Positions 54,092-63,604 of a DNA stretch of 64,000 bases are shown here, piece by piece (within the stretch, counting starts at the first letter, position 1; each line of letters starts with the position of its first letter). The translations under genes were made by a program, and so were the position numbers. Where the stretch lies: the NCBI RefSeq assembly GCF_900115505.1, contig NZ_FOWQ01000002.1:626323-690322 (forward strand), in the 5' to 3' direction. This DNA comes from Geodermatophilus dictyosporus. GTDB taxonomy: Bacteria > Actinomycetota > Actinomycetes > Mycobacteriales > Geodermatophilaceae. The notes under the pieces are model-generated. The model ran no database searches, was not told the DNA's origin, and saw only the letters and a list, made by a program, of their open reading frames with translations.

Positions 54092-54913
54092 TCAGACCAC
54101 GGCGAGGGCGAGCAGCGCCGGCGCGCAGACCGCCAGCGGCAGGACGGCGTCGCCGAGCACGCCGGCGGCCGGCCGGGCGCCGTCGGCTGACCAGGCGTCG
54201 GCGAGGGCGAACGAGGTGGCCAGACCGGCGAGGGCGGCGACCAGCCCCAGGACCAGGCCGGTGGTGACCCCGGTGACCACGTCGACCAGCGCACCGGTGC
54301 CGCTGCCCCACAGCGCGACGGCGACGCCCGCCGCCACCGCCAGCAGCATCCCGGGGACGCCGCGGCCCACGCCCTCGGCGACCGCGGGCCGCGGCAGCAC
54401 GGCGTCGACCAGGTGCCCGGCGGCCAGCGCCGCGCCGACCACGAGCAGCGGCGAGCCGGCCGGGTCGGCGTCGTCCCCGGCGACGTCGGGCAGCAGGAGC
54501 AGCGCGAGCGCGCACGCTGCGGCCACCAGCAGCGCGGTGGCGCCCAGCGAGCCGACGACGTCGCGGCGCGGCGGGCGACGCAGCATCTGGTGCAGCACCG
54601 AGGCCAGCAGCGCCGGTCCGGCGACGGCGAGCACCGCCCCGGGCCCGGGGCGATCGGCCGCGGTGACCAGCAGGTCGGCGACGACGCCGGCCGCCAGCGC
54701 GAGCACCGCCACGCCCACGGCGCCGGCGGGGGCGGTGGCCGCCACCCAGCCGGCGGCCAGCGCGGCCTGCAGGACCACCACGGCGGCCAGCCGGCCCTGC
54801 TCGCCCAGCACGAGGGGCGCTCCGACCAGCAGCGCGGTCGCGCCCGCCACGGCCACGGCGGCGGCCAGCTGCCGCGCGCGCGTGGACGGCCGGGGCTCCA
54901 GCGCGGTGGTCAC
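54092..54913 (-). CDS. Multi-TM hypothetical membrane protein
   Basis: This 273-residue protein consists almost wholly of hydrophobic Ala/Leu/Val helices (about eight), with one charged loop (LRRPPRRDVV) in the middle. It starts with a GTG at 54913 and lies 3 nt upstream of the LmeA-like gene on the same strand. No family is recognised. Confidence 0.75.
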   Translation of the reverse strand: MTTALEPRPSTRARQLAAAVAVAGATALLVGAPLVLGEQGRLAAVVVLQAALAAGWVAATAPAGAVGVAVLALAAGVVADLLVTAADRPGPGAVLAVAGPALLASVLHQMLRRPPRRDVVGSLGATALLVAAACALALLLLPDVAGDDADPAGSPLLVVGAALAAGHLVDAVLPRPAVAEGVGRGVPGMLLAVAAGVAVALWGSGTGALVDVVTGVTTGLVLGLVAALAGLATSFALADAWSADGARPAAGVLGDAVLPLAVCAPALLALAVV

Positions 54914-55125
54914 GCACCCTCCTCGCCGGGACCCGGCGGCGCCGGGACGGGCCGCGTCGCCTGTGATCGTGGCAGACCCCCGCCGCCCCGGCCCCGACGA
55001 ACCGGACCGGCGCCGCGGCCCCGGCGTGTCGCCGTGCGGTCACGGTCACCGGACCGGCGTCGCACGTCGGCTATCCTGCTGGCTCGGTTCGACAGCGCCG
55101 TCGACAGCCTCCCCGAGGAGACGAC

Positions 55126-55872
55126 ATGCGACTCGTGCTCATGACCGCGGCGCGTCAGGCCACCACCGAGGTGCTGCCCGCCCTGGGCCTGCTCGGCCAC
55201 CAGGTGCGCGTGGTGGCGCCGGAGCTGTCCAGCCTGCTCGACGGTGACTCCGGTGACGTCGTGCTCGTCGACGCCCGCCACGACCTGATCCAGGCCCGGA
55301 CGCTGTGCGGCCTGCTGTCGTCCACCGGGGTGGCCTCCGCGCTGGTCGCGGTGCTCTCCGAGGGCGGGCTGGTGGCGCTGTCGGCCGACTGGGGGGTCGA
55401 CGACGTCCTGCTCGACACCGCCGGCCCCGCCGAGGTCGACGCCCGGCTGAAGTGGGCCACCGCCCGCCGGCTCGCCGCCGCCACCCCGGCCGACGGCGCC
55501 GACGGCGGCGTCACCCAGGCCGGCGAGCTGGTCATCGACGAGCACAGCTACTCGGCCAAGCTCCGCGGCCGGCCGCTGGACCTCACCTACAAGGAGTTCG
55601 AGCTCCTCAAGTACCTCGCCCAGCACCCGGGCCGGGTCTTCTCCCGCGCCCAGCTGTTGCAGGAGATCTGGGGCTACGACTACTTCGGCGGCACCCGCAC
55701 CGTCGACGTCCACGTCCGCCGGCTGCGCGCCAAGCTCGGCACCGAGCACGAGGCGCTGATCGGCACGGTGCGCAACGTGGGCTACAAGCTCGACCAGCAG
55801 GTCGCCGACGCCACCGCGGCCGCCGCGCGCGCCGAGGCGGAGGAGCGGGCCACGCCCGCGCCACTGCGCTGA
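55126..55872 (+). CDS. GlnR-type winged-helix response regulator
   Basis: This 248-residue protein has an atypical receiver domain (1-115; [10 protein letters not shown] with the central Asp but no clear phosphorylation pocket) and an OmpR-type DNA-binding domain ([31 protein letters not shown]). It is the equivalent of Rv0818 and of actinobacterial GlnR, a phosphorylation-independent nitrogen regulator. The ATG follows GAGGAG, and TATCCT (55072-55077) is a likely -10. mshD overlaps its end. Confidence 0.88.
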   Translation: MRLVLMTAARQATTEVLPALGLLGHQVRVVAPELSSLLDGDSGDVVLVDARHDLIQARTLCGLLSSTGVASALVAVLSEGGLVALSADWGVDDVLLDTAGPAEVDARLKWATARRLAAATPADGADGGVTQAGELVIDEHSYSAKLRGRPLDLTYKEFELLKYLAQHPGRVFSRAQLLQEIWGYDYFGGTRTVDVHVRRLRAKLGTEHEALIGTVRNVGYKLDQQVADATAAAARAEAEERATPAPLR

Positions 55873-56813
55873 GCACTCCCTCCGTCCGCGACGCCGGGCG
55901 ACTCGACCCGGCCGCCACCGCGGCCGTCCTCGCGCTGCTGCGCGCCGCGGCGGCGGCCGACGGCGTGCGCCCGCTGTCGGAGGAGGCCGAGCTGCGGCTG
56001 CAGCACGGCGGCCCGCCGGGCGGCCGGGACGTCCTCGTGCTCGACGACGGCGGCGCCCCGGCCGGGTACGCCCGCCTGGAGCTCGGCGCGCCCGGGTCCG
56101 GGGACGACGCGGAGGCCGAGCTGGTCGTGGCGCCCGCCGCCCGCGGCCGCGGTGTCGGGGACACCCTGCTGACCCGCGTCGAGGAGCTGGCCGGAGACCG
56201 CCCGCTGCGGGTGTGGGCCCACGGCGACCTGCCCGCGGCGACCGCGCTGGCCACCGCCCACGGCTACACCCGGGCGCGGGTGCTGCTGCAGATGCGCCGG
56301 CCGCTCACCGACGACGACCTCGAGCCGCGTGCCGCGCTGCCCGCGGACGTGCGCGTGGCCGCCTACCGGCCCGGCCGGGACGGCCCGGCCTGGCTGCGGG
56401 TCAACGCCCGCGCCTTCGCCGCCCACCCCGAGCAGGGCAGCTGGACGCCGGAGGACCTGCGGCTGCGCGAGGCCGAGCCGTGGTTCGACCCGGCCGGCTT
56501 CCTGCTGGCCTGGCGCGGCGACCCGGACGCCGGCGGCACGCTGCTCGGCTCGCACTGGACCAAGGTGCACCCGCCCGGCGACGCCGGCCCCGACCCCGTG
56601 GGCGAGGTGTACGTCCTCGGCATCGACCCCGACGCCCAGGGGCTCGGCCTGGGTCGCGCGCTGACCGACCGCGGCCTGGCGCACCTGCGCGCCCGCGGCC
56701 TGGAGCAGGTGCTGCTCTACGTCGAGGAGGACAACCTCGCGGCGGTGCGGCTCTACGAGGGCCGCGGCTTCTCCCGGTACGCCGTCGACATCTCCTGGCG
56801 GCGCGTGCCCTGA
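55869..56813 (+). CDS. mshD: Mycothiol synthase
   Basis: This enzyme of about 314 residues acetylates Cys-GlcN-Ins in the last step of mycothiol synthesis and contains two GNAT domains. The C-terminal acetyl-CoA loop is [16 protein letters not shown] and the N-terminal one is [16 protein letters not shown]. There is no ATG or GTG near the family start. The best candidate is CTG at 55869, which overlaps the GlnR stop (CTGA) and gives the length of M. tuberculosis MshD (315 aa). It lies just upstream of the pst operon, as in M. tuberculosis (Rv0819-Rv0820). Confidence 0.92.
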   Translation: MSTPSVRDAGRLDPAATAAVLALLRAAAAADGVRPLSEEAELRLQHGGPPGGRDVLVLDDGGAPAGYARLELGAPGSGDDAEAELVVAPAARGRGVGDTLLTRVEELAGDRPLRVWAHGDLPAATALATAHGYTRARVLLQMRRPLTDDDLEPRAALPADVRVAAYRPGRDGPAWLRVNARAFAAHPEQGSWTPEDLRLREAEPWFDPAGFLLAWRGDPDAGGTLLGSHWTKVHPPGDAGPDPVGEVYVLGIDPDAQGLGLGRALTDRGLAHLRARGLEQVLLYVEEDNLAAVRLYEGRGFSRYAVDISWRRVP

Positions 56814-56882
56814 GTCGCGCTCCTGCGACCGAACAGGCGGTTCTCCCGCGTCGGTGTGTCCGCTGCCACCTGACACGCGGTC

Positions 56883-56959
56883 GTTCACCGAGCGGATGTG
56901 ACGTCGTCCTCACTCGGTCGGGAAAGGCTCGGCGGCCGTTCACCACGCGTTCACCGATC
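56883..56959 (+). promoter_or_regulatory. PHO boxes of the pstSCAB promoter
   Basis: Two contiguous 11-nt units, GTTCACCACGC (56938-56948) and GTTCACCGATC (56949-56959), form a classic PHO box. A further GTTCACCGAGC lies at 56883-56893. The -10 box TACCGT (56987-56992) starts 27 nt after the last unit, the same distance as at phoU. The regulator is inferred to be RegX3 (24 kb in this window). Confidence 0.85.
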
Positions 56960-57056
56960 CACCCGGGACCGGCCACCTGGGCTGCCTACCGTCCTGCTCG
57001 ACGGTCCCGACCGCCCGGCAACGACGTCCGGGCTCCCTCTCCCGAAAGGCACTGGG

Positions 57057-58172
57057 TTGACGCTCAGCACCAGGTCTCGCGCGGTCCCCCTGACGATGGC
57101 CCTGGCCGGCACCCTCGCGCTCTCCGCGTGCGGTGCCGCCAACGAGTCCGGCGCCTCCGGCGGCGGAGGCGGCGGTGGCGCCGACACCCAGCAGCTCAGC
57201 GGCGACCTCGTCGGCGCCGGCGCGAGCAGCCAGCAGGCGGCCATGGAGGCCTGGCAGGCCGGCTTCCAGGGCGAGTACCCGGACGTGGACTTCTCGTACG
57301 ACCCGGTGGGCTCCGGCGGCGGTCGCGAGCAGTTCATCGCCGGCGCCACGGACTTCGCCGGCTCCGACGCCGCGCTCGACGACGAGGAGCTGACCGCGGC
57401 CCAGGAGCGCTGCAGCGGCGGCGAGGTCTTCGAGCTGCCGAACTACGTCTCGCCCATCGCGGTCATCTTCAACCTCGAGGGCGTCGACGAGCTGGACCTG
57501 CAGCCCGCCACGATCGCCGGCATCTTCACCGGTGCCATCGCCAACTGGAACGACCCGGCCATCGCCGCGGACAACCCGGACGCGACGCTCCCCGACCAGG
57601 CCATCACCCCGGTGCACCGCGGCGACGACTCGGGCACCACGGACAACTTCACCGACTACCTGTTCCAGACCGCCGGTGACGTGTGGACCGCCGAGCCCGA
57701 CGGCGTGTGGCCGCTGCCGGGCGGCGAGGCCGCCAACGGCACCTCCGGCGTCGTCGGTGTCGTGGAGAGCACCGCCGGTGCGGTCACCTACGCCGACGCC
57801 AGCCGGGCCGGCGACCTCGGCGTCGTCAGCGTCGGCGTGGGCAGCGAGTTCGTCGCCCCGTCGGCCGAGGCCGCCGCGGCCGTCGTCGAGAACTCCCCGG
57901 CCGTCGAGGGCCGCGGCGAGTACGACTTCGCCATCGAGGTGAACCGCCAGACCGAGGGGTCGGGCGAGTACCCGATCGTCCTGGTCAGCTACCACATCGG
58001 GTGCATCCAGTACGACGACCAGGCGGCCGCCGACAACGTCAAGGCCTTCATGTCCTACGTGATCAGCGAGGACGGTCAGCAGACCGCCGCCGACAACGCC
58101 GGCAACGCCCCGATCTCGGAGAGCCTGCGCGAGCAGGCCCAGACCGCGGTCGAGGCGATCACGGCCGGCTGA
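57057..58172 (+). CDS. pstS: Phosphate ABC transporter substrate-binding lipoprotein
   Basis: This 371-residue lipoprotein has a signal peptide with lipobox LALSACGAA. A Gly-rich linker is followed by the phosphate-binding domain, including LVGAGASSQQAAMEAW, YDPVGSGGGREQFIAG, DFAGSDAAL and VHRGDDSGTTDNF. The TTG start at 57057 is supported by GAAAGG at 7-nt spacing and because upstream frames cross the PHO box. PstS delivers phosphate to PstCAB. Confidence 0.94.
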   Translation: MTLSTRSRAVPLTMALAGTLALSACGAANESGASGGGGGGGADTQQLSGDLVGAGASSQQAAMEAWQAGFQGEYPDVDFSYDPVGSGGGREQFIAGATDFAGSDAALDDEELTAAQERCSGGEVFELPNYVSPIAVIFNLEGVDELDLQPATIAGIFTGAIANWNDPAIAADNPDATLPDQAITPVHRGDDSGTTDNFTDYLFQTAGDVWTAEPDGVWPLPGGEAANGTSGVVGVVESTAGAVTYADASRAGDLGVVSVGVGSEFVAPSAEAAAAVVENSPAVEGRGEYDFAIEVNRQTEGSGEYPIVLVSYHIGCIQYDDQAAADNVKAFMSYVISEDGQQTAADNAGNAPISESLREQAQTAVEAITAG

Positions 58173-58188
58173 CCCGACCCGACCGCGG

Positions 58189-58221
58189 TGGCCCGGGAGC
58201 GTCCGACGACGCCCCGGGCCA
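58189..58221 (+). promoter_or_regulatory. Hairpin between pstS and pstC
   Basis: TGGCCCGGG (58189-58197) and CCCGGGCCA (58213-58221) form a perfect 9-bp stem, 17 nt after the pstS stop within the 110-nt gap before pstC. It may act as a partial terminator or RNA-stability element that raises PstS over the membrane subunits. Confidence 0.6.
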
Positions 58222-58282
58222 TCGCGCCGCCCGGAGGCGGGCACCCGACAGACACCCACCTGATCGACCCCACGGAGCAGCG

Positions 58283-59233
58283 GTGACCGCCACGAAGGCC
58301 CCGTCCGAGCCCAGGTCCCAGCAGGCCGTCCGCCGGCCGGGCGACCGCATCTTCGCCGGCAGCGCCAAGGCCTCCGGCGTCTTCATCCTGCTGGTCCTCG
58401 CCGGGGTCGCGGCCTTCCTCGTCAGCGAGGCCGTCCCCGCCCTCACCGCTCCGGCGGAGGACGTCCCGGGCGGCGAGGGGCTGGGCGCCTACGTCGCCCC
58501 GCTCGTGCTGGGCACCCTGCTCGGCGCGGTGCTGGCGCTGCTGGTCGCCACTCCCCTCGCGGTCGGCATCGCGCTGTACGTCACCTACTACGCGCCGCGG
58601 CGGGTCGCCGCCACGATGGGCTACGTCATCGACCTGCTGGCGGCCATCCCCAGCGTCGTCTACGGCTTCTGGGGCCTGGCGGTCCTGGCGCCGGCCCTCG
58701 TGCCCTTCCACGTGTGGGCCGCCGACACCCTCGGCTTCCTGTCCTTCTTCGCCGGTCCCGCCTCCACGAGCGGACGGACGATGTTCACGGTCGGCCTGGT
58801 GCTCGCGGTGATGATCCTGCCGATCATCTCGGCGATCTCGCGGGAGGTGTTCAGCCAGGCGCCGGCGCTGCACCGGGAGGCGGCGCTGGCACTGGGTGCG
58901 ACGCGCTGGGAGATGATCCGGATGGCCGTGCTGCCGTACGGCAAGTCCGGCGTCATCGGCGGGGCGATGCTGGGCCTGGGCCGCGCGCTGGGCGAGACGA
59001 TGGCGGTCGCCATCGTGCTGTCCGGCGGCGCCGGCGCCACGCTCAACCTGATCAGCAGCTCCAACCCCTCGACGATCGCGTCGAACATCGCGCTGCGGTT
59101 CCCCGAGGCCACCGGCCTGGGGATCAACACGCTGATCGCCAGCGGCCTGGTGCTCTTCGTCATCACCCTCGCGGTCAACATGCTCGCCCGCTGGATCGTC
59201 AACCGGCGCGCCGACTTCTCCGGAGCCAACTGA
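58283..59233 (+). CDS. pstC: Phosphate ABC transporter permease PstC
   Basis: This 316-residue permease has about six helices and the transporter loop ALALGATRWEMIRMAVLPYGKSG (EAA motif). AIPSVVYGFWGLAVLAP and GRALGETMAVAIVLSG are family blocks. The GTG start at 58283 follows a GGAG. TGATG overlap with pstA. Confidence 0.96.
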   Translation: MTATKAPSEPRSQQAVRRPGDRIFAGSAKASGVFILLVLAGVAAFLVSEAVPALTAPAEDVPGGEGLGAYVAPLVLGTLLGAVLALLVATPLAVGIALYVTYYAPRRVAATMGYVIDLLAAIPSVVYGFWGLAVLAPALVPFHVWAADTLGFLSFFAGPASTSGRTMFTVGLVLAVMILPIISAISREVFSQAPALHREAALALGATRWEMIRMAVLPYGKSGVIGGAMLGLGRALGETMAVAIVLSGGAGATLNLISSSNPSTIASNIALRFPEATGLGINTLIASGLVLFVITLAVNMLARWIVNRRADFSGAN

Positions 59234-60312
59234 TGAGCACCGACACCCGGCCGGCCGCTCCGGCCCCCGTCCAGCCCCGCGGGCCCGTCCGCGTCGAGCG
59301 CCGGCTGCCCCGCCTCGCCCCGCTGGGTCTCTACCTCGCCGGCGTCGCCCTCGGCGCCGGACTGTCCGCGCTGACCGGCTCCAGCCTCAGCTCGACCGTC
59401 GTCTACGGCGTCGTCCTGGGAACGCTCGCGGTGTTCCTGGCCTCGCGCCTCGTCGAGGGCCGCCGCAAGGCCACCGACCGGCTGGTCACCTGCCTGGTGA
59501 CCACCGCGTTCGGCGTCGCGATGGTCCCGCTGGTGTCGCTGGTCTGGACCGTGCTCGACAACGGCCTGGCGCGCTTCGACGCCACCTTCTTCTCCAACTC
59601 GATGTTCCGGGTGGTCGGCGAGGGCGGCGGCGCATACCACGCCATCCTCGGCACGCTGGTCATCACCGCACTCGCCACGGTGATCTCGGTGCCGATCGGC
59701 CTGATGACGGCGATCTACCTGGTGGAGTACGCCACCGGCCGGCTCAAGCGGGCCATCACCTTCTTCGTCGACGTCATGACCGGCATCCCGTCGATCGTCG
59801 CCGGCCTGTTCGCGTTCGCGCTGTTCACGCTGCTGTTCGGCAACGACGTCCGGCTCGGCGTGATGGGCGCCGTGGCGCTGTCGGTGCTGATGATCCCGGT
59901 CGTCGTCCGCTCCTGCGAGGAGGTGCTCAAGCTCGTCCCCAACGAGCTGCGGGAGGCCAGCTTCGCCCTCGGCGTCCCGAAGTGGCGGACGATCGTCAAG
60001 GTCGTCCTGCCGACCGCGATCGCCGGCCTGGGCACCGGCGTCACGCTGGCCGTCGCCCGCGTCGTCGGCGAGACCGCGCCGCTGCTGGTGACCGTCGGCC
60101 TGATCACCGGCACGAACCTCGACCCGTTCGACGGGCGCATGGCGACCCTGCCGGTGTTCGCCTACTACCAGCTGACCCAACCGGGTACCGACACCCAGGC
60201 GTTCCTCGACCGGGCCTGGACGGCGGCCCTGGTCCTCATCATCCTGGTCATGGCGCTCAACGTCGTCGCCCGCCTGATCAGCCGCTTCCTCGCCCCCAAG
60301 ACCGGTCACTGA
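59233..60312 (+). CDS. pstA: Phosphate ABC transporter permease PstA
   Basis: This 359-residue permease shows GIPSIVAGLFAFALFTLLFG, the EAA loop ASFALGVPKWRTIVKVVLP and VARVVGETAPLLVTVG. An extra N-terminal pair of helices (about residues 28-75) precedes the usual first helix. It overlaps pstC by one nt. Confidence 0.96.
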   Translation: MSTDTRPAAPAPVQPRGPVRVERRLPRLAPLGLYLAGVALGAGLSALTGSSLSSTVVYGVVLGTLAVFLASRLVEGRRKATDRLVTCLVTTAFGVAMVPLVSLVWTVLDNGLARFDATFFSNSMFRVVGEGGGAYHAILGTLVITALATVISVPIGLMTAIYLVEYATGRLKRAITFFVDVMTGIPSIVAGLFAFALFTLLFGNDVRLGVMGAVALSVLMIPVVVRSCEEVLKLVPNELREASFALGVPKWRTIVKVVLPTAIAGLGTGVTLAVARVVGETAPLLVTVGLITGTNLDPFDGRMATLPVFAYYQLTQPGTDTQAFLDRAWTAALVLIILVMALNVVARLISRFLAPKTGH

Positions 60313-60351
60313 CCGACTGACGCCGACCGACTGACACGGAGGGACACGCAC

Positions 60352-61131
60352 GTGGCCAAGCGCATCGAGGTCTCCGACCTCGACATCTACTACGGCGACT
60401 TCAAGGCCGTCGAGGGCGTCAACGTCGCCATCGAGCCCCGCAGCATCACCGCGCTCATCGGGCCCTCGGGCTGCGGGAAGTCCACCTTCCTGCGCTCGCT
60501 CAACCGGATGCACGAGGTCATCCCCGGCGCCCGGGTGGAGGGCAAGGTCGTCATGGACGGCCAGGACCTCTACGGCGCCGACGTCGACCCGGTGAACGTC
60601 CGCCGCCAGATCGGCATGGTGTTCCAGCGGCCGAACCCGTTCCCGACGATGTCGATCTACGAGAACGTGCTCGCCGGCAACCGGCTCAACAGCAAGCGGA
60701 TGAAGAAGGCGGAGGCCGACGACGTCGTCGAGCGGTCGCTGCGCGGCGCCAACCTGTGGAACGAGGTCAAGGACCGCCTCGACCGCCCCGGGTCGGGCCT
60801 GTCCGGCGGGCAGCAGCAGCGGCTGTGCATCGCCCGCGCCATCGCCGTCGAGCCCGACGTGCTGCTCATGGACGAGCCGTGCTCGGCCCTGGACCCGATC
60901 TCCACCCTGGCGATCGAGGACCTGATGACCGAGCTCAAGGACCGCTTCACCATCGTGATCGTCACGCACAACATGCAGCAGGCGGCGCGGGTGAGCGAGT
61001 CGACCGGGTTCTTCAACCTCAACGGCGTCGGCCAGCCCGGCCGGCTCATCGAGTTCAACCCGACCGAGAAGATCTTCAGCAACCCCGACGAGAAGGCCAC
61101 CGAGGACTACATCTCCGGCCGCTTCGGATAG
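60352..61131 (+). CDS. pstB: Phosphate ABC transporter ATPase PstB
   Basis: This 259-residue ATPase has Walker [17 protein letters not shown], the Q-loop [18 protein letters not shown], signature [16 protein letters not shown], Walker [14 protein letters not shown] and the H-loop [12 protein letters not shown]. The GTG start has GGAGGG upstream. It energises PstSCAB uptake. phoU is not in this operon but 34 kb away. Confidence 0.97.
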   Translation: MAKRIEVSDLDIYYGDFKAVEGVNVAIEPRSITALIGPSGCGKSTFLRSLNRMHEVIPGARVEGKVVMDGQDLYGADVDPVNVRRQIGMVFQRPNPFPTMSIYENVLAGNRLNSKRMKKAEADDVVERSLRGANLWNEVKDRLDRPGSGLSGGQQQRLCIARAIAVEPDVLLMDEPCSALDPISTLAIEDLMTELKDRFTIVIVTHNMQQAARVSESTGFFNLNGVGQPGRLIEFNPTEKIFSNPDEKATEDYISGRFG

Positions 61132-61181
61132 GCCACCCCGACGAGGGACCCCGGGGAGTGCTCCGCAGGGGCCTCTCGCGC

Positions 61182-61234
61182 GGTGTGCACGTGGTGCCGG
61201 CGGCGGGACGCCCGGTGAACGGCGCGTGCACACC
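61182..61234. terminator. Inverted repeat between pstB and the convergent LCP gene
   Basis: GGTGTGCACG (61182-61191) and CGTGCACACC (61225-61234) are perfect 10-bp inverted repeats with a 33-nt loop. They lie in the 117-nt gap between convergent stops. Probable bidirectional terminator; the loop is long. Confidence 0.55.
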
Positions 61235-61248
61235 CCGCGGTCGCGGCG

Positions 61249-63420
61249 TCAGCCGCAGCTGACCGGCTCGGCGCTGGCCGCGGTGCTGGTCCCCGCGGCG
61301 GCCGCGGTGTCGGCGGCCGGGGTCTCCGGTGCCGGTGCCGGCGCGGCGACCTGCACCGGGACGACGCCCGAGTAGCCCGGCCCCAGGACCAGCTGGACGG
61401 TGTCGCCGATCGCGTCGCTGGGCTGCAGGACCGCGGTGGGGACGGCGGCGGCGACGGTGCGCGCCTGCTCGGCGACCCCGGGTCCGTGCCGGACGACGGT
61501 CTGGTTCACCGTGCCGAGCTCGTTGCCGACCTCGCCGACGGTGAAGCCCTGCTGGCGCAGCAGGTCGGCGACGGTGGCGGCCAGGCCCGGGGTGGCGGTG
61601 CCGTTCAGGACGTCGACGGTGATCCCGGCCGGGGCCACGGTGAGCGGCTGCGCCTCGGGCGTGGCCGCCGGCTGCTCGGCGCCGGTGGGAGCCGCCGGCG
61701 CGGCGGCGGTCGGGTCGGCGGGCGCGGTGGCGGCGGCGACCACCGGGGTGGCGTACTCGGCGGGCACCGAGCTGTCCTCGATGACGGAGTCGAACAGCGA
61801 CCGGACGCCGGCGCCGTCGAGCAGCACGTGGGCCTGGTCGCTGCCGGCGGGCACGTAGCCCACCTGCGCCACCGGCAGGGGAGCTCGCTGCACGGCATCG
61901 CCGTCGAGCTCGCCCAGGGCGTCGGCGAGGGTGCGCAGGTCGCCGAGGGTGGTCTGCTCGTCGACGGTGATGGCGTCGGCCGCACGCGTCAGGAAGCGGG
62001 TCAGCTCGACGGTGTTGCCCAGCGTGCCGACCGTCATGGCCGAGCGCAGCGTCGCCGACAGCAGCAGTTCCGTGCGCCCGGCAGCGGCGGCGCCGGTGAC
62101 GTCGGAGCCGGCGTCCCCGGGCGCGAGGTACCGCGAGACCTGCTCGCCGGTCAGCTCCGAGGTGCCGGCGGGCAGCGGCAGCGCGGCGGCGGCCGTGGGA
62201 CCGGTGCCGGGCAGGCAGACGCTGACCCCGCCGATCGCGTCGACCATGGCGGGCAGCCGGCCGAGGTCGACGGCCAGGTAGTGGTCGACGCGCAGCCCCG
62301 ACAGCTGCTGGACGGCGCGGACCGTGCACGCGGGGCCGCCGGTCAGCAGGGAGACGGCGAAGGCCTCGGTGACCGGGTCGCGGACCGAGCCGTCGTCGCC
62401 GCGGCACCCCGGGGTGTCCACCAGCGCCGTCGGCGGCACGCTGAGCACCACCGCCCGGCTCCCGTCGGCGGCGACGTGCACGAGCAGGGTGGTCACCGAC
62501 GCCGGACCCTCGGCGCCCGGGAGTCCGGTGCCGACGACGAGGTAGGTGGTCGAGCGCTCCTGCAGCTGCGGGACCAGGACCTCGGGCCCGTCGGGGGCGA
62601 GCGCGGCGACGCGGGAGATGCCGCGGTCGACGTGGACGTAGAGGCCGGCGTGGTAGGTGACGACGATGCCGACCAGCGCGGCGAGGGCCAGGGCGATCCG
62701 TACCAGCCGGCGCCGGCCGGGGCTGCGCTCGGGCCGGCGCCGCGCCTCGGGGCGGCGGGTGCTGCCGGCACCGGACATCGCGGGCGCGGTCAGGCCCGGG
62801 ATCGGCGGGACGGGCGCCGAGCGCTGCACGCCGGTCGGGCCGCCCCCCGGCAGCGGCGGCACGCCGGCGCGGGCACCCGGGAGACCGGGCAGCGGGGGCA
62901 CCGGTGCGGAGTGGCGGACGCCGGTGGCCGGGAGGCCGGGTAGCGGAGGGACGGGCTGGGACCAGCGGACCCCGGCGGGGGCACCGGGCGCCGGCGAGGC
63001 GGGCCGGGCGCCGGCGGCCGGCGTCCCGGGCAGCGGCGGGACCGGCCCGGACTGTCGCACGCCGGGGGCCGGCGACGGCGGGACCGGCGGGGACGGGGGC
63101 GCCTCCGCCGGCGCGCCGGGCACCGGCGGCAGGCCGCCGCGGGGGCCGTTCCCCGCACGTGGGGCGGCGTCGGGCCCTGGGGTGGCGGACGCGGGACGGC
63201 CGCCGGGTACGGGCGGGAGGGGACCGCGGTGGGCGGGCAGGGACTCACCCGGTTCGAGCGGGATGGGGACCTCACCGGTGCGGCGGGCCGCGCGGCGGCC
63301 GGTGGCGCCGCCGGAGCGGGACAGCAGTTGCTCGACGGTGACCGGCCCGGGGTCGCCGGGGCCGCCTCGGCCCTCGGCCCGGCCGTCCCGTCCGCGCTCG
63401 TCCCCCACCGGTGTCGACAT
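61249..63420 (-). CDS. LCP/LytR-family protein with LytR_C domain, catalytic residues missing
   Basis: This 723-residue protein has an N-terminal 230 residues of Pro/Gly repeats built on PVPPLPGLPATGVRxS. A single membrane helix (about 250: IALALAALVGIVVTYHAGLY), an LCP domain (about 270-450) and a LytR_C domain (about 555-690: ITVDVLNGTATPGLAATVA) follow. The conserved LCP sites are changed: SIPRD reads SVPPT, the GSD-R motif reads VGTGLPG, and the C-terminal Arg pair is absent. Transfer of glycopolymers to peptidoglycan is thus unlikely. TATCGT (plus 63471-63476) may be its -10. Confidence 0.85.
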   Translation of the reverse strand: MSTPVGDERGRDGRAEGRGGPGDPGPVTVEQLLSRSGGATGRRAARRTGEVPIPLEPGESLPAHRGPLPPVPGGRPASATPGPDAAPRAGNGPRGGLPPVPGAPAEAPPSPPVPPSPAPGVRQSGPVPPLPGTPAAGARPASPAPGAPAGVRWSQPVPPLPGLPATGVRHSAPVPPLPGLPGARAGVPPLPGGGPTGVQRSAPVPPIPGLTAPAMSGAGSTRRPEARRRPERSPGRRRLVRIALALAALVGIVVTYHAGLYVHVDRGISRVAALAPDGPEVLVPQLQERSTTYLVVGTGLPGAEGPASVTTLLVHVAADGSRAVVLSVPPTALVDTPGCRGDDGSVRDPVTEAFAVSLLTGGPACTVRAVQQLSGLRVDHYLAVDLGRLPAMVDAIGGVSVCLPGTGPTAAAALPLPAGTSELTGEQVSRYLAPGDAGSDVTGAAAAGRTELLLSATLRSAMTVGTLGNTVELTRFLTRAADAITVDEQTTLGDLRTLADALGELDGDAVQRAPLPVAQVGYVPAGSDQAHVLLDGAGVRSLFDSVIEDSSVPAEYATPVVAAATAPADPTAAAPAAPTGAEQPAATPEAQPLTVAPAGITVDVLNGTATPGLAATVADLLRQQGFTVGEVGNELGTVNQTVVRHGPGVAEQARTVAAAVPTAVLQPSDAIGDTVQLVLGPGYSGVVPVQVAAPAPAPETPAADTAAAAGTSTAASAEPVSCG

Positions 63421-63604
63421 CCCATCGTCGTCGTCCGTGCCCTTGCGCCCCGCACGCGCGGCAGCACACAACGATACGGCCCGCGGGGCGTCGGAGCCGG
63501 GAACGTGCGGGTGGACCCGCCGGGAGCCGCGTCGGCCGAGCGCCCAGGGGGGACGTCGGCGCAGGGACCAGGCACGCACCGGCGCCGGCACGTAGCGTCG
63601 CCGC

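Noticed and set aside
61495..61510. GTTCACC-like sequence inside the LCP gene as a PHO box
   Set aside because: It is a single unit inside coding sequence with no second unit at 11 or 22 nt. The same applies to other single GTTCACC copies in genes (for example 10226, 26521, 27751 and 51703).
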